64,000 nt of DNA from Nannocystis sp. (GTDB taxonomy: Bacteria > Myxococcota_A > Polyangia > Nannocystales > Nannocystaceae), in contig NZ_JADJNN010000001.1 in the NCBI RefSeq assembly GCF_016714285.1, forward strand, positions 62,001-126,000, in the 5' to 3' direction. The notes beneath the pieces are model-generated. The model searched no databases. It was not told the DNA's origin and saw only the letters and a list, made by a program, of their open reading frames with translations. How positions within the stretch are numbered: the first letter of the stretch is position 1; every line of letters starts with the position of its first letter. Both the position numbers and the translations under genes were made by a program. Positions 50,343-59,211 of this stretch are shown piece by piece.

Positions 50343-51089
50343 ATGGACGCGATGCGTGGCCATGGCTTCGGTTGGACGACCCCGTGCCCCGTGGGCAGCC
50401 ACGAGCAGTCGGTGCGTCACGTCGAGGGCCTGTGGGCGGCCTACTTTCCGGCCGAGGCCGGCTATGTCGTGACCCGGCGGGTGTGGGCCGGTGGTCTGCG
50501 GCTGGCGGCCCATCGTGGTGATTTTCAGGCCGAGGTCGAGGTGGCGGGTGGTCGTCGCCGCGGCGGCGCCCGCCTGCGGCTGTCGGGCTGCGCCGGCTCG
50601 CAGCGGGTCGCGGTGACCGAGCGGGTCGCGAGCGCGGTGGTCGAGCGGCTGCGCCTGTGCGGCTCGCTGCTCGGCGCGGGCTTCGTCGGCGTGACCGCCT
50701 CGCGCCTCCTGGTCACGCCGCCCGAGCTGGCGATCGGCATGCTGCATATCCTCGGCGGCCTGATGCTGGTGGTGATGCTGATGGTCGTGGTGATGACCGG
50801 CGCCGGCCTCGGCGGCTGGCTCGGCGAGCAGCGGGCCGCGAGCCGCTGGGCGGCGACCAGCCAGGCCGTCGCCGCCGACACGGGTCTGCACACCGACCTG
50901 CGGCGCTGGCGGGCCGTGGTCCGCAGCCTCGCCCAGCACCGCGACGCCCTCTCTGGTGGCCTGCGTGGCTTGCCCTTCCGTTGCGAGTTCAACGAGTCTC
51001 AGGTGGGGCCCCAGGTGGGGTCGCAGGTCGGCCCGTCGCAGCTTGCCCACGATCCGGTCACCGCACTGTCCTCGGCTGAGACCGCCTGA
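50343..51089 (+). CDS. Membrane protein of unknown function
   Basis: About 248 residues from ATG 50343 (50352 possible). The N-terminal 110 residues look globular and Arg-rich (GFGWTTPCPVGSHEQ, EVEVAGGRRRGGARLRLSGC); a long membrane segment follows (GMLHILGGLMLVVMLMVVVM) and the rest is helical with a low-complexity tail (SQVGPQVGSQVGP). The stop codon is part of a strong hairpin. Unidentified. Confidence 0.6.
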   Translation: MDAMRGHGFGWTTPCPVGSHEQSVRHVEGLWAAYFPAEAGYVVTRRVWAGGLRLAAHRGDFQAEVEVAGGRRRGGARLRLSGCAGSQRVAVTERVASAVVERLRLCGSLLGAGFVGVTASRLLVTPPELAIGMLHILGGLMLVVMLMVVVMTGAGLGGWLGEQRAASRWAATSQAVAADTGLHTDLRRWRAVVRSLAQHRDALSGGLRGLPFRCEFNESQVGPQVGSQVGPSQLAHDPVTALSSAETA

Positions 51090-51110
51090 GTGACCGCTCG
51101 CGGTCACTCA
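51087..51110 (+). terminator. Perfect 10-bp hairpin overlapping the stop codon
   Basis: TGAGTGACCG and CGGTCACTCA pair perfectly around a CTCG loop; the first three bases are the TGA of the preceding gene. No T-run follows. Directly downstream is a run of TCAAGAG direct repeats (51109-51135). A likely end of the transcript from 47377 onward. Confidence 0.6.
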
Positions 51111-51297
51111 AGAGTGGTCAAGAGCAGTCAAGAGCGGTCGCCGCCGCGACTGCCAGCATTGTCCGCGGCACCTGATCCGCCTCGATCGCTGGCATTATCG
51201 CCGGGTCGGTATCGCGCGAAGATGCGCATGCGTCAAAATCGTCGGCCAGGCGGATGTCTGCTGGTGCTCGCCTGCGCGCTCCGCTAAGCATGGAAGC

Positions 51298-52665
51298 ATG
51301 ACCCGCACCCCGCTTTACCTCCTCTTGACGGCTGGCCTGATGGTCGGCTGTGGCGACAGCAACTCCGGCGAGACCAGCTCGGCGTCGGCGACCGAGGGCT
51401 CCTCGGACGCCACCAGCTCGACCACCTCGCCGACCAACGCGACGACCGAGCCGACGAGCACCAGCCCGACGAGCGGCAATTCGGACTCGGCGAGCACCAC
51501 GGACAGCCCTGGCACCACGACCGAGGGCAGCACCGGCCTCGATGAGACCACCGGCAACGTCGACCCGAGCACCACCACCACCGGTCCGGACACCACCACC
51601 GGCGTGGTCGACACCACCGACGGCAGCACCGGCGGCGGTGACACCACGACGGGCGAGATGAAGGAGTGTCCGCTGGCCGAGGCGCACCTCCCCTGCGACC
51701 CCGGCTCGGACGACGCGCTGCACGCGATCGGCCTCAACTGCACCACGGCAGGCAACAAGTGGATCGACAACGACAACGCCGTGAAGCTGGCCAAGCTCAG
51801 CTTCCAGGCCCCGCCGCCGATGGACGGCAAGCGCTCGTGGCAGGTCGCCAAGTCGTACGGCACCTACATCGATCCGAACACGCAGAAGCCGTTCTGGAGC
51901 TCGCGCGAGGGCGACAAGGTGCTGCTCATCAGCTCCGGCCTGCTGCCGCCGCCCGACGGCCAGGGGGTCGTGATCGTCGACGACGGCGACGTGTACAACG
52001 ACTCGGGCAACGGCGGCCAGTGGGACAGCGACGTGATGCCCCCGCCGATGAGCCCCGAGCACGGCAGCCCGGACCCGATGGGCTACACGAACTGCGACGG
52101 CAAGAACGACTGCTCGAACACGATCCTCGACCAGTGGGACCTCGGAGGCGGCGACGCCGAGGACAAGATGTGGTTTAGCTTCGAGCTCACCGCGCCGGCG
52201 ATCGCCAACGGCCAGACCTCGGACGCCAAGGGCTACAGCTTCGACTTCGCGTACTTCTCGGCCGAGTTCCCCGAGTTCGTCGACTCGTCCTTCAACGACA
52301 TCTTCGTGGTCTGGCAGGCCAGCGAGGACTACACGGGCAACGTCACCTTCATCAACGGCCAGCCGCTCACGGTGACCGCGCTGTGGCCGATCGACTTCCA
52401 GGGCGAGTGCGACTTCCTCGACCCGAACTGCGTCGGCGAGGACCCGCACCTCGAGGGCACCGGCTACATCTTCGAGGGCGGCGCGACCGGTTGGTACCAG
52501 GCGACCGGCGGCGTCAAGCCGGGCGAGACCTTCCTGCTCGCGTTCGGCATCTTCGACATGGGCGACTCGACCTACGACACCACCGCGATCATCGACAACT
52601 GGCAGTGGGACTGCGAGGGTTGCGTGCCCAACGAGGTCGACAGCTGCGGCATCATCCCGATGTGA
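51298..52665 (+). CDS. Choice-of-anchor L domain lipoprotein
   Basis: 455 residues. Lipobox LTAGLMVGC, a 100-residue Thr/Ser linker, then an intact body with FDFAYFSAEFPEFVDSSFND, DIFVVWQASEDY and, near the end, TTAIIDNWQWDCEGC, the pattern of choice-of-anchor L domains of myxobacterial surface proteins. About 200 bp of upstream spacer separate it from the previous gene. Likely surface-exposed; role unknown. Confidence 0.85.
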   Translation: MTRTPLYLLLTAGLMVGCGDSNSGETSSASATEGSSDATSSTTSPTNATTEPTSTSPTSGNSDSASTTDSPGTTTEGSTGLDETTGNVDPSTTTTGPDTTTGVVDTTDGSTGGGDTTTGEMKECPLAEAHLPCDPGSDDALHAIGLNCTTAGNKWIDNDNAVKLAKLSFQAPPPMDGKRSWQVAKSYGTYIDPNTQKPFWSSREGDKVLLISSGLLPPPDGQGVVIVDDGDVYNDSGNGGQWDSDVMPPPMSPEHGSPDPMGYTNCDGKNDCSNTILDQWDLGGGDAEDKMWFSFELTAPAIANGQTSDAKGYSFDFAYFSAEFPEFVDSSFNDIFVVWQASEDYTGNVTFINGQPLTVTALWPIDFQGECDFLDPNCVGEDPHLEGTGYIFEGGATGWYQATGGVKPGETFLLAFGIFDMGDSTYDTTAIIDNWQWDCEGCVPNEVDSCGIIPM

Positions 52666-52682
52666 TCGCCGGCTCGACGTGC

Positions 52683-52768
52683 GCCGCGGCTCGATGTGAG
52701 CCGCGGCTCGATGTGAGCCGCGGCCCGATGTGAGCTCGATGTGAGCCGCGGCTCGATGTGGGCCGCGG
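52683..52768. repeat. 17-bp tandem repeats between convergent genes
   Basis: Five units of GCCGCGGCTCGATGTGA, one of them shortened, fill most of the 120 bp between the stops at 52665 and 52786. Each has a CCGCGG palindrome. They may serve as a bidirectional terminator or simply be slippage repeats. Confidence 0.75.
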
Positions 52769-52785
52769 TCCCCCTGGTCCGTCGC

Positions 52786-55452
52786 TCACTCGCTGCGGGT
52801 GTAGGCGAGCGCGAGCTCGTTCTCGGGGTCGAGGTAGAGCGCCCGCTCGAAGCACTCGTCGGCCTCCTCCTGGCGCCCCATCCCGACGAGGATCGCGCCG
52901 CGGTAGGCGTGGATCATCGGCAGGCCCGGGTCGGCCTGCTCGGCCCAGTCGAGCAGCTCGAGCGCACCGGCGCCGGAGCTCGGGTCGTTGCCGCTGGCCC
53001 GGAAGCGGGCGAAGGCCAGGTGGGCGTGCAGCTCGGCGACGTCGTAGCCGTTGGCGTAGGCGTCCTCGAACAGCGCGACCGCCTGGTCGAAGTCTCCCTC
53101 GCGCATGGCGTCCTCGGCCTGGCTGTAGCGCGTCGCGCCCAGCACCTCGGCGCTCTCGACCCCGGCAGCGACCCGGAAGCCGCCGTCGGTGTCCGCGTTG
53201 CTGGAGCGGAAGCCGCCGCCGTCGTCGCCGAACTCGTCGTCGCCGCCCTCGAGCTCGACGTCCTCGATCTCGAGGTCCTCGTCGAGCTCGTCGATCTCGT
53301 CGTCTTCACTGGCCTCGTCACCGGCGTCGTCGGCCCCGTCACCATCGTCGCCAGCGTCGAGGCCGTCGTCGTCGCCGGTGTCGAGGCCGTCGTCGTCGCC
53401 GGTGTCGAGGCCTGCGTCGTCGCCGGTGTTGAGGCCAGCATCGAGGCCAGCATCGAGGCCAGCATCGAGGCCAGCATCGAGGCCAGCATCGAGGCCAGCA
53501 TCGAGGCCAGCATCGTCGCCGTCGTCGAGGCCAGGCATGATGCCGCTCTCGGACGCGTCGAGGTCGATCGCCGCCAGCGCGCCGCTGGCGTCGCTGAGCG
53601 CCGAATCGCCGAGCAGATCGCCGTCCTCGGCGTCCAGCGTCGAGCCAGAGGCGAGAGGATCGTCGCCGAGGTCGTCGCCGAGGTCGTCGCCGAGGGGGTC
53701 GTCGCCGAGGGGGTCGTCGCCGAGGGGGTCGTCACCGAGGTCGTCGTCGAGGGCGAGGTCGCCGTCGAGGTCGCCGAGGTCGCCGAGGTCGTCGTCAGCC
53801 TCGAGATCGGCGAGCGGATCGGGCTCGGGGGCACGTGCAGGTTCGGCCATGGCCCGCGGCCCGCCGAGCGTGGGCGTGGCGGCCAGGGTCGGCCGCGGGA
53901 GCGGCGACTTGTTTGAATCGGACCGCGGTTGGACGGCCGCGGCCGGCTGCGGGAGCGGAGACTTGTTGGAGTCTGGCCTGGGCTGCGGGAGCGGAGACTT
54001 GTTGGAGTCCGGTTTGGGCTGCGGGAGCGGGGACCTGCTGGAGTCCAGCTTGGGCTGCGGGAGCGGGGACCTGCTGGAGTCCAGCTTGGCGTCGAGCTTG
54101 GGCTGGGGGAGCGGCGACTTGCTCGAGTCCGGCTTGGGCTGGGGGAGCGGCGACTTGCTCGAGTCGGAGCGCCCGAGCGGCGGCTGCGGCAGCACGCTCT
54201 TGTTCGAGTCGGCCCGCGTCACCGGCTGCGCGGGCTGCTGCGGCTTGGCCGCGGCGCCGGCAGGCAGGGTCGTGTGGACCAGGTCGCTGAAGTCGGTCTC
54301 GTCGTCGTCGTCGGCGCCGAGGTCACCGAAGTCGGTCTCGTCGTCGAGCGGGCGGGGTTCGGGCGTGGGGGCGCGGGTGGCCGGCTCGGGCGCGGGACGG
54401 GCGACCGACTTGAGGCCGCGCTCGCTGACGGCGCGCAGCAGGGCCCGCGAGTCGGCGACGATGCTCTCGTCGACGTCGAGGCCGCGGAACATCTCCTCGT
54501 CCTCGGTCGGCAGCACCGGGACCCGCGGGTTGCGGCTGCTCGAGATCGCGGCGCCGCCCGGCAGCTTGTTCGGCAGCGGCGTGTCCTCGTACTCGGTGAT
54601 CGCGCTCAGCTGCTCGAACTTGGGGGCGAGCTTGTCGTCGGGCGGGTTGGTCGGCGTGAGGTTCGGGCGCGGCGGCGGCAGGCGTCGCGCCAGCTTGGTC
54701 TCGCCGGCCTCGACCACGCCGCTGGCGACCAGGCCGAACAGCAGCGTCGAGATCTGCGGCACCTCGGGGTCGTACTTGCGGGCCAGCAGTTCGTCGACGC
54801 TGCGGCTGCCGTCGAGGCAGCGCAGGAAGTACAGCTCCTCGGGCAGGAGGTCGAGCTCGGCCGCCTGCTCGCCGGTCCAGCGGGCGTTCACGGCGGGGTA
54901 GCGCTCGGCCAGCGGCTTGAGGGCCGTGCGCGCGCGCTCGTCGTTCCAGCGCTCCTGCACCGCCGCGAGGATCACCGCCTCGAGCGGCTGCTCGAGCGCC
55001 ATCCCGGTCGGCGCACCCGGCTCGCCGCCCGGCTTGAACTGGAAGCGGCCCTCCTCCCAGCCGAAGATCTCGAACAGCTTGATCCGGACCTGCTCCTCGA
55101 GGCCGTAGCGCAGGTTGCCCTCCGAGAGGATGCCCATCTCGACCAGCAACTCGCCCTGCTTCTTGCCGGTGCGGCGGATCGCCTCGAGCGTGTTGTCGCA
55201 CTGCTCCTGCGTGATGAGGCCCTGATCGGTGAGGATCTGGCCGAGGAACTCGCTGGCCAGGTTGCTGCGCACCAGAGTGGGCCGCCCGTCGACGAAGAAC
55301 ACCACCTTCTTCGTCTCGCCCGCCAGCAGGTAGAGGTTCCCCGTGCTGCGCGCGCGGGAGATGTCCCGGACGAGGAACGCGAAGGGCACGCGCTTGAGGG
55401 ATCCCTTGGCCGGAAAGCCGAGGTCGCTGTCGGTGGGTGCTTGCGTGGGCAT
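52786..55452 (-). CDS. DUF4388 protein with expanded repeats and C-terminal TPR
   Basis: 888 residues from ATG 55452. An N-terminal DUF4388-type domain (VPFAFLVRDISRARSTGNLY, VVFFVDGRPTLVRSNLASEF, LGQILTDQGLI) is of the type in GliA-like myxobacterial signalling proteins. It is followed by a second helical region to about residue 330, then about ten repeats of DSSKSPLPQPK-like units, acidic blocks of DDPLG repeats, seven GLDA repeats and a TPR-like end (YSQAEDAMREGDFDQAVALF). This suggests a scaffold with a flexible, charged arm. No enzyme motif. Intact. Confidence 0.85.
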   Translation of the reverse strand: MPTQAPTDSDLGFPAKGSLKRVPFAFLVRDISRARSTGNLYLLAGETKKVVFFVDGRPTLVRSNLASEFLGQILTDQGLITQEQCDNTLEAIRRTGKKQGELLVEMGILSEGNLRYGLEEQVRIKLFEIFGWEEGRFQFKPGGEPGAPTGMALEQPLEAVILAAVQERWNDERARTALKPLAERYPAVNARWTGEQAAELDLLPEELYFLRCLDGSRSVDELLARKYDPEVPQISTLLFGLVASGVVEAGETKLARRLPPPRPNLTPTNPPDDKLAPKFEQLSAITEYEDTPLPNKLPGGAAISSSRNPRVPVLPTEDEEMFRGLDVDESIVADSRALLRAVSERGLKSVARPAPEPATRAPTPEPRPLDDETDFGDLGADDDDETDFSDLVHTTLPAGAAAKPQQPAQPVTRADSNKSVLPQPPLGRSDSSKSPLPQPKPDSSKSPLPQPKLDAKLDSSRSPLPQPKLDSSRSPLPQPKPDSNKSPLPQPRPDSNKSPLPQPAAAVQPRSDSNKSPLPRPTLAATPTLGGPRAMAEPARAPEPDPLADLEADDDLGDLGDLDGDLALDDDLGDDPLGDDPLGDDPLGDDLGDDLGDDPLASGSTLDAEDGDLLGDSALSDASGALAAIDLDASESGIMPGLDDGDDAGLDAGLDAGLDAGLDAGLDAGLDAGLNTGDDAGLDTGDDDGLDTGDDDGLDAGDDGDGADDAGDEASEDDEIDELDEDLEIEDVELEGGDDEFGDDGGGFRSSNADTDGGFRVAAGVESAEVLGATRYSQAEDAMREGDFDQAVALFEDAYANGYDVAELHAHLAFARFRASGNDPSSGAGALELLDWAEQADPGLPMIHAYRGAILVGMGRQEEADECFERALYLDPENELALAYTRSE
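53428..53516 (-). repeat. 12-bp tandem repeats encoding (GLDA)n
   Basis: About seven units of GCATCGAGGCCA (plus strand) encode GLDA on the minus strand in the DUF4388 gene. Exact repetition suggests recent slippage and length variation between strains. Confidence 0.75.
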
Positions 55453-55823
55453 GGTGCTGCGGCTCGGCCGAGGACCCCGTATTGGTGCAAGGCGAGGCGC
55501 CCCAGGATACCCCGGTCCGCCGGGTCTGGGGCCCCCCCCACGCGGCCCTCGCGTCATGGGCCCCGGGCTGGCTGCGGCGGTCCGGAGCGCGTCGGCGCGG
55601 CGGCTCGCGGACTTCGCGCGGGCCGGGGCTGGCCATGGGGAGCCGCTGGGGCGCAGATCTGCTCGCGGCTCGCCGGGCCCGCGGGGTCGATCGCGGGCTC
55701 GTATGGTCGCGGCTGGACGAGCCCCGACGGACCGCCGGTGCCGGGCCGGAGCCGCGGGGGTCAGCTGTCTCTCGGGACAGGCGTACCGCGTCCGCGACCG
55801 TCGATCTGCTAGCTTCGCGGCCA
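55453..55823. promoter_or_regulatory. 371 bp divergent intergenic region
   Basis: Separates the divergent starts of the DUF4388 gene and the nucleotidyltransferase, so it holds both promoters. It has a run of eight Cs near 55,535 and, at 55765-55780, a CTGTC/GACAG-type palindrome. No gene is supported in it. Confidence 0.4.
55765..55780. repeat. CTGTC/GACAG-type palindrome, intergenic copy
   Basis: Seven-base arms around a TC centre with one G-T pair, 45 bp upstream of the nucleotidyltransferase gene. Related to the elements at 17355, 27073 and 63520. Confidence 0.5.
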
Positions 55824-56555
55824 ATGTCACTGGTCGCCGTGATCCTGGCCGCGGGCAAGGGGACCCGCATGGGCTCCGATCTGCCGAAGGTCTTGCACCC
55901 CTTCCTCGGCGAGCCGTTGGTGCTGCACCCGATCCGCGCGGCCCGGGCCGCGGGCGCCGCGATGGTGGTGGTGATCGTGGGTCACGGCGCCGCCGCGGTG
56001 CAGGCCGCCCTCGCGGGTCAGCAGGGCCTGCGCTTCGCGTTGCAGGCCGAGCAGCGGGGCACGGGGCACGCCGTCCAGTGCGCCCTGCCGGCGCTCGCGG
56101 AGCACGCGGGCGACGTCCTGATCCTGAGCGGCGACGTGCCGCGCCTGCGACCGGACACGCTGCACGCGCTCGCGGCCGCCTGCGCGACCAGCCGCGGCGG
56201 GCTCGCGCTCGCGAGCTTCACCCCGCGCGACCCGACCGGCTACGGCCGGATCGTCCGCGACGGCGCTGGCGTGGTCCAGGCGATCGTCGAGCAGCGCGAC
56301 GCCAGCGCGGAGCAGCGGACGATCGGCGAGTGTAACGCGGGGGTCTACTGCGCCGCGGCCTCGCTGCTGCGGCGCGAGCTGCCGCGGCTGCGCAGCGGCA
56401 ACGCCCAGGGTGAGATCTACCTGACGGATCTCGTCGCCGTCGCGGCCGGGCAGGGCGGGGTGGGGGTGGTTGAGGTGCCCGCGGACGAGGTCGCCGGGGT
56501 CAACACCCGCGAGCAGCTCGCCGAGCTCGAGGCGCTGGCCCTCGCAGCCACCTGA
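55824..56555 (+). CDS. GlmU-type nucleotidyltransferase domain (UDP-GlcNAc pyrophosphorylase-like)
   Basis: 243 residues from ATG 55824. The signature LAAGKGTRMGSDLPKVLHPF is that of GlmU-N; AEQRGTGHAVQCALP, LILSGDVPRL and GYGRIVRD continue the family pattern. The usual GlmU acetyltransferase half (left-handed beta helix, about 200 residues) is absent, since the frame ends at 56555. So it is a stand-alone uridylyltransferase; the acetylation might be by another gene. Intact, convergent with the response regulator. Confidence 0.85.
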   Translation: MSLVAVILAAGKGTRMGSDLPKVLHPFLGEPLVLHPIRAARAAGAAMVVVIVGHGAAAVQAALAGQQGLRFALQAEQRGTGHAVQCALPALAEHAGDVLILSGDVPRLRPDTLHALAAACATSRGGLALASFTPRDPTGYGRIVRDGAGVVQAIVEQRDASAEQRTIGECNAGVYCAAASLLRRELPRLRSGNAQGEIYLTDLVAVAAGQGGVGVVEVPADEVAGVNTREQLAELEALALAAT

Positions 56556-56568
56556 CCTTTGGGACAGC

Positions 56569-56940
56569 TCAGGCCAGGCCGGCGGCCTCGTCGACCTGGC
56601 GGCGGAGGTCGTGGATGTCGAAGGGCTTCTCGATGAAGCGGTCGCAGCCGGCCTCCATCGCCTGGGTCCGCTCGCGCTTCATGACGCTGGCGGTGACCGC
56701 GAGCACCGGTGTTCGGGCGATCTCCGGCGAGCGCCGGATCGCCTGCACGACCTCGATGCCGCTGATGCCCGGCAGGTCGAGGTCGAGGAGGACGACGTCG
56801 GGGCGACGCTCGCGGACCATCTCGAGGCCGCTGATGCCGTCCTTCGCGCCGAGCACCTTGTAGTTGCCCGTCCACTCGAGGATCTTGCGCGCCAGGGCGA
56901 AGTTGCTCGGGTTGTCCTCGATGTACACGACGAGCTTCAT
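56569..56940 (-). CDS. Single-domain response regulator
   Basis: 123 residues. Receiver fold: acidic pair in YIEDN, phospho-Asp in VLLDLDLPG, Thr in AVTASVMK and Lys in IEKPFD. No output domain. A kinase partner is not adjacent on this strand; the NtrY-like kinase downstream at 59208 is a possible one but on the other strand. Intact. Confidence 0.9.
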   Translation of the reverse strand: MKLVVYIEDNPSNFALARKILEWTGNYKVLGAKDGISGLEMVRERRPDVVLLDLDLPGISGIEVVQAIRRSPEIARTPVLAVTASVMKRERTQAMEAGCDRFIEKPFDIHDLRRQVDEAAGLA

Positions 56941-57040
56941 GCCCTGGACCCGCGGCGAGTGTAGCGAAGGACCGCGGCCGCGGGCGCCTGTCGTGGGACC
57001 TGATCGTTGCGGACCTGGCCTGAAGTACACTCCCGGTCGC

Positions 57041-58567
57041 ATGTCCGGGTCCCCCGCCGTCGCGCCACGGCGTCGCTCCACGCGACGTGGCCGGCACATC
57101 TGGGGGCTCGGTGCCGCAATCGTGGTCTCGCAGACCAGCCTTGTCAGCACCGCAGCGCCGACGAAGGTGACCTCCGCGTCGGCCGTCGCGGAGCGCGAGC
57201 CCGGGGAACAGCGCGACGTGAAGATCGTCGCGCTCGCGGTCCTGGGCGGCGAGCAGGTCGCCAATGCGCGGGTGCTTGAGCTGCTCGCTGGCGAGGACCT
57301 CGTCGTCGGCACCGTGCTGCGCTGGCCCGACGACCCGCGGGTCCAGCGGGGGCGCGCGCGGCTGCTGGCCACCGAGGCTTACGAGCGCGTCACGCTGCGC
57401 CTGCGCCCGGTGGCCGGCGACGTCGGCAGCGCCCGCCTCGAGGTCGAGGTCGAGGAGCGCGGCAGCCTCGAGGTCACAGACCTGTACCTCGGGACATCTC
57501 GCATGACGCCGTTCCATGGCGGCTTGCAGGTCCGCGAGCGCAACTTCCTCGGTCGGGCGATCCGCATCGGCGGCGGCCTGGTGTGGGGCACCCTGGCGCG
57601 CCAGATCCCGCAGAGCCGGCGGCAGCAGGCGCTGCGCCTGTTCATTGAGGCGCCGCGCCTGCGAGGCAGCCGCTTCGGCCTCGGCGGCACCTTCTATGTC
57701 CACTCCGCGAGCGAGCCCTACCGCGTCGCCGGGGCCGCCGACGACCCCGACCCGAAGCTGTTTCGCACCGTCGACTACGGCCGCGTCGGCGGCTTGCTCG
57801 GGACCACGGTGGCGATCACCAGCAGCCTCGTGTTCGGCGTCGACTACCGCTTCGAGCGGGTCAACGCCCTCACGCCGCAGGACCCGAGCTACCTCCGCCC
57901 CGACGGCGTGACCCAGCCGGTCGACCTCGATCTCCAGCGCGGCGTGCACCTGCTGACCTCGGCCAACTTCGGGCTCAACTACGACGGCCGCGAGGAGGCG
58001 GCGCGGCTCGGCAAGGGCGCCCGCTTCGCGCTCGAGCTGCAGCTCTCGTCGCCGCTGGTCGGCAGCAGCTACGAGTACATGAAGCTGGTCGCGGGCGGGG
58101 CCTACACCTTCCGGCTGCCGTGGAAGCACTGGATCACGCCGAGCCTGGTCGCCGGCCAGATCGCCGGCCGTGCGCCCCGCTTCGAGCGCTTCTACGCCGG
58201 TGACCTCAGCGACTGGACCCCCGGTCGCGAGCTCGGGATCATCTACTCGACCCGCGGCCCGGTCGACGTGTTCGGCACCGGCGTCGACACCCGCCTGTTC
58301 GGCTCGCTGTTCGCCCGCTTCGACCTCGAGTACGTGTGGCCGCTGTTCTCGCGCAACCGCGTGCGCGGCATCAAGGGCGGGGCGCTCTACTGGTCGACCG
58401 GCGTGTTCACCTTCGCGGGCGACGCGGGCGAGCGCAAGGCGAGGCGGGCGGCCGGCGAGGTCGCGGCGCCGCTCGGCTTCAACGCCAACTTCGGCCTGCG
58501 CCTCGAGACCGCGATCGGCGTGGTCGACCTCAGCGTCGGCAACGTGCTGCGGAGGACCCCGCTGTGA
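57041..58567 (+). CDS. Omp85/BamA-like outer-membrane protein
   Basis: 508 residues from ATG 57041. Signal peptide, one or two POTRA-like segments (VKIVALAVLGGEQVANARVL, LEVEVEERGSLEVTDLYLGT), then a barrel region with typical strands (RIGGGLVWGTLARQIPQSRR, LGTTVAITSSLVFGVDYRFE, VAGGAYTFRLPWKHWITPSL) ending VVDLSVGNVLRRTPL. Shorter than BamA, nearer to two-partner or accessory D15-type proteins. The stop overlaps the start of the next gene (GTGA). Confidence 0.75.
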   Translation: MSGSPAVAPRRRSTRRGRHIWGLGAAIVVSQTSLVSTAAPTKVTSASAVAEREPGEQRDVKIVALAVLGGEQVANARVLELLAGEDLVVGTVLRWPDDPRVQRGRARLLATEAYERVTLRLRPVAGDVGSARLEVEVEERGSLEVTDLYLGTSRMTPFHGGLQVRERNFLGRAIRIGGGLVWGTLARQIPQSRRQQALRLFIEAPRLRGSRFGLGGTFYVHSASEPYRVAGAADDPDPKLFRTVDYGRVGGLLGTTVAITSSLVFGVDYRFERVNALTPQDPSYLRPDGVTQPVDLDLQRGVHLLTSANFGLNYDGREEAARLGKGARFALELQLSSPLVGSSYEYMKLVAGGAYTFRLPWKHWITPSLVAGQIAGRAPRFERFYAGDLSDWTPGRELGIIYSTRGPVDVFGTGVDTRLFGSLFARFDLEYVWPLFSRNRVRGIKGGALYWSTGVFTFAGDAGERKARRAAGEVAAPLGFNANFGLRLETAIGVVDLSVGNVLRRTPL

Positions 58568-59211
58568 GGCGCCGCGGCTTCCTCGGCCTGGTCGCCGCCC
58601 TGCCGCTGCTGACCGCCGCCGGGGGCCTCGAGCTGCTCAAGCCGCGGCGGGCCCGCTTCGAGGAGGTCGGCGACTCGGTGCTGATGACGGTCGACCTGCC
58701 CGAGCTGCTGCTCCTCCGCGACGCCGACGCGATGGCCTCGCTCGACTCGGCGTTTCGCACCCGCCTCGAGTACGAGCTCTCGCTCTACCGCGCCGGCCAG
58801 AGCGACCCCGTCGAGCAGCGGCGCGTCACCGTGTACATCCAGTGGGACCCGTGGAAGGAGCGCTTCGTCGTCGAGACGCAGGAGCAGGGCCGCAGCCCGA
58901 CGCGCCGCTACTTCATCGACCGCGACGAGGCGATCGTCGCGGCGATCCGCCTCGATCGGGTCCGCCTCGCCCGCGCCAGCGCGCTCGATCGCGGGCCCAA
59001 GGCCGTCTACTTCGCCACCGTCGTCGGCCAGCGCAACCCGATCGAGAAGGGCCTGCTCGCCCCCGATGAGGGCGAGGGCGACGGACGCGGTCAGGGCCGT
59101 GACCTGTCGGTGTTCTCGCGCTGGGTCGGGATCTTCATCCGCGCCACCCAGAGCGCCGAGAAGACCGTCGCCATCAAGACCTCCCCCGCCTTCTACCTGG
59201 TGCCGCGATGA
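58564..59211 (+). CDS. DUF4390 protein, periplasmic
   Basis: 215 residues from a GTG overlapping the previous stop. Twin-arginine-like signal (RRRGFLGLVAALPLLTAAGG), then SVLMTVDLPELLLLRDADAM, LEYELSLYRAGQSDPVEQRR and IQWDPWKERFVVETQ, the DUF4390 pattern. DUF4390 genes commonly precede NtrY-like kinase genes, as here (ATGA overlap). Probably envelope located, perhaps sensing; role not established. Confidence 0.8.
   Translation: MRRRGFLGLVAALPLLTAAGGLELLKPRRARFEEVGDSVLMTVDLPELLLLRDADAMASLDSAFRTRLEYELSLYRAGQSDPVEQRRVTVYIQWDPWKERFVVETQEQGRSPTRRYFIDRDEAIVAAIRLDRVRLARASALDRGPKAVYFATVVGQRNPIEKGLLAPDEGEGDGRGQGRDLSVFSRWVGIFIRATQSAEKTVAIKTSPAFYLVPR

Noticed and set aside
52683..52768. A CRISPR array or origin iterons
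   Set aside because: Tandem 17-bp units without spacers; no cas genes, dnaA or replication genes near.
53428..53516. A CRISPR array
   Set aside because: Units are 12 bp, continuous, with no spacers, and lie in frame within a protein gene.
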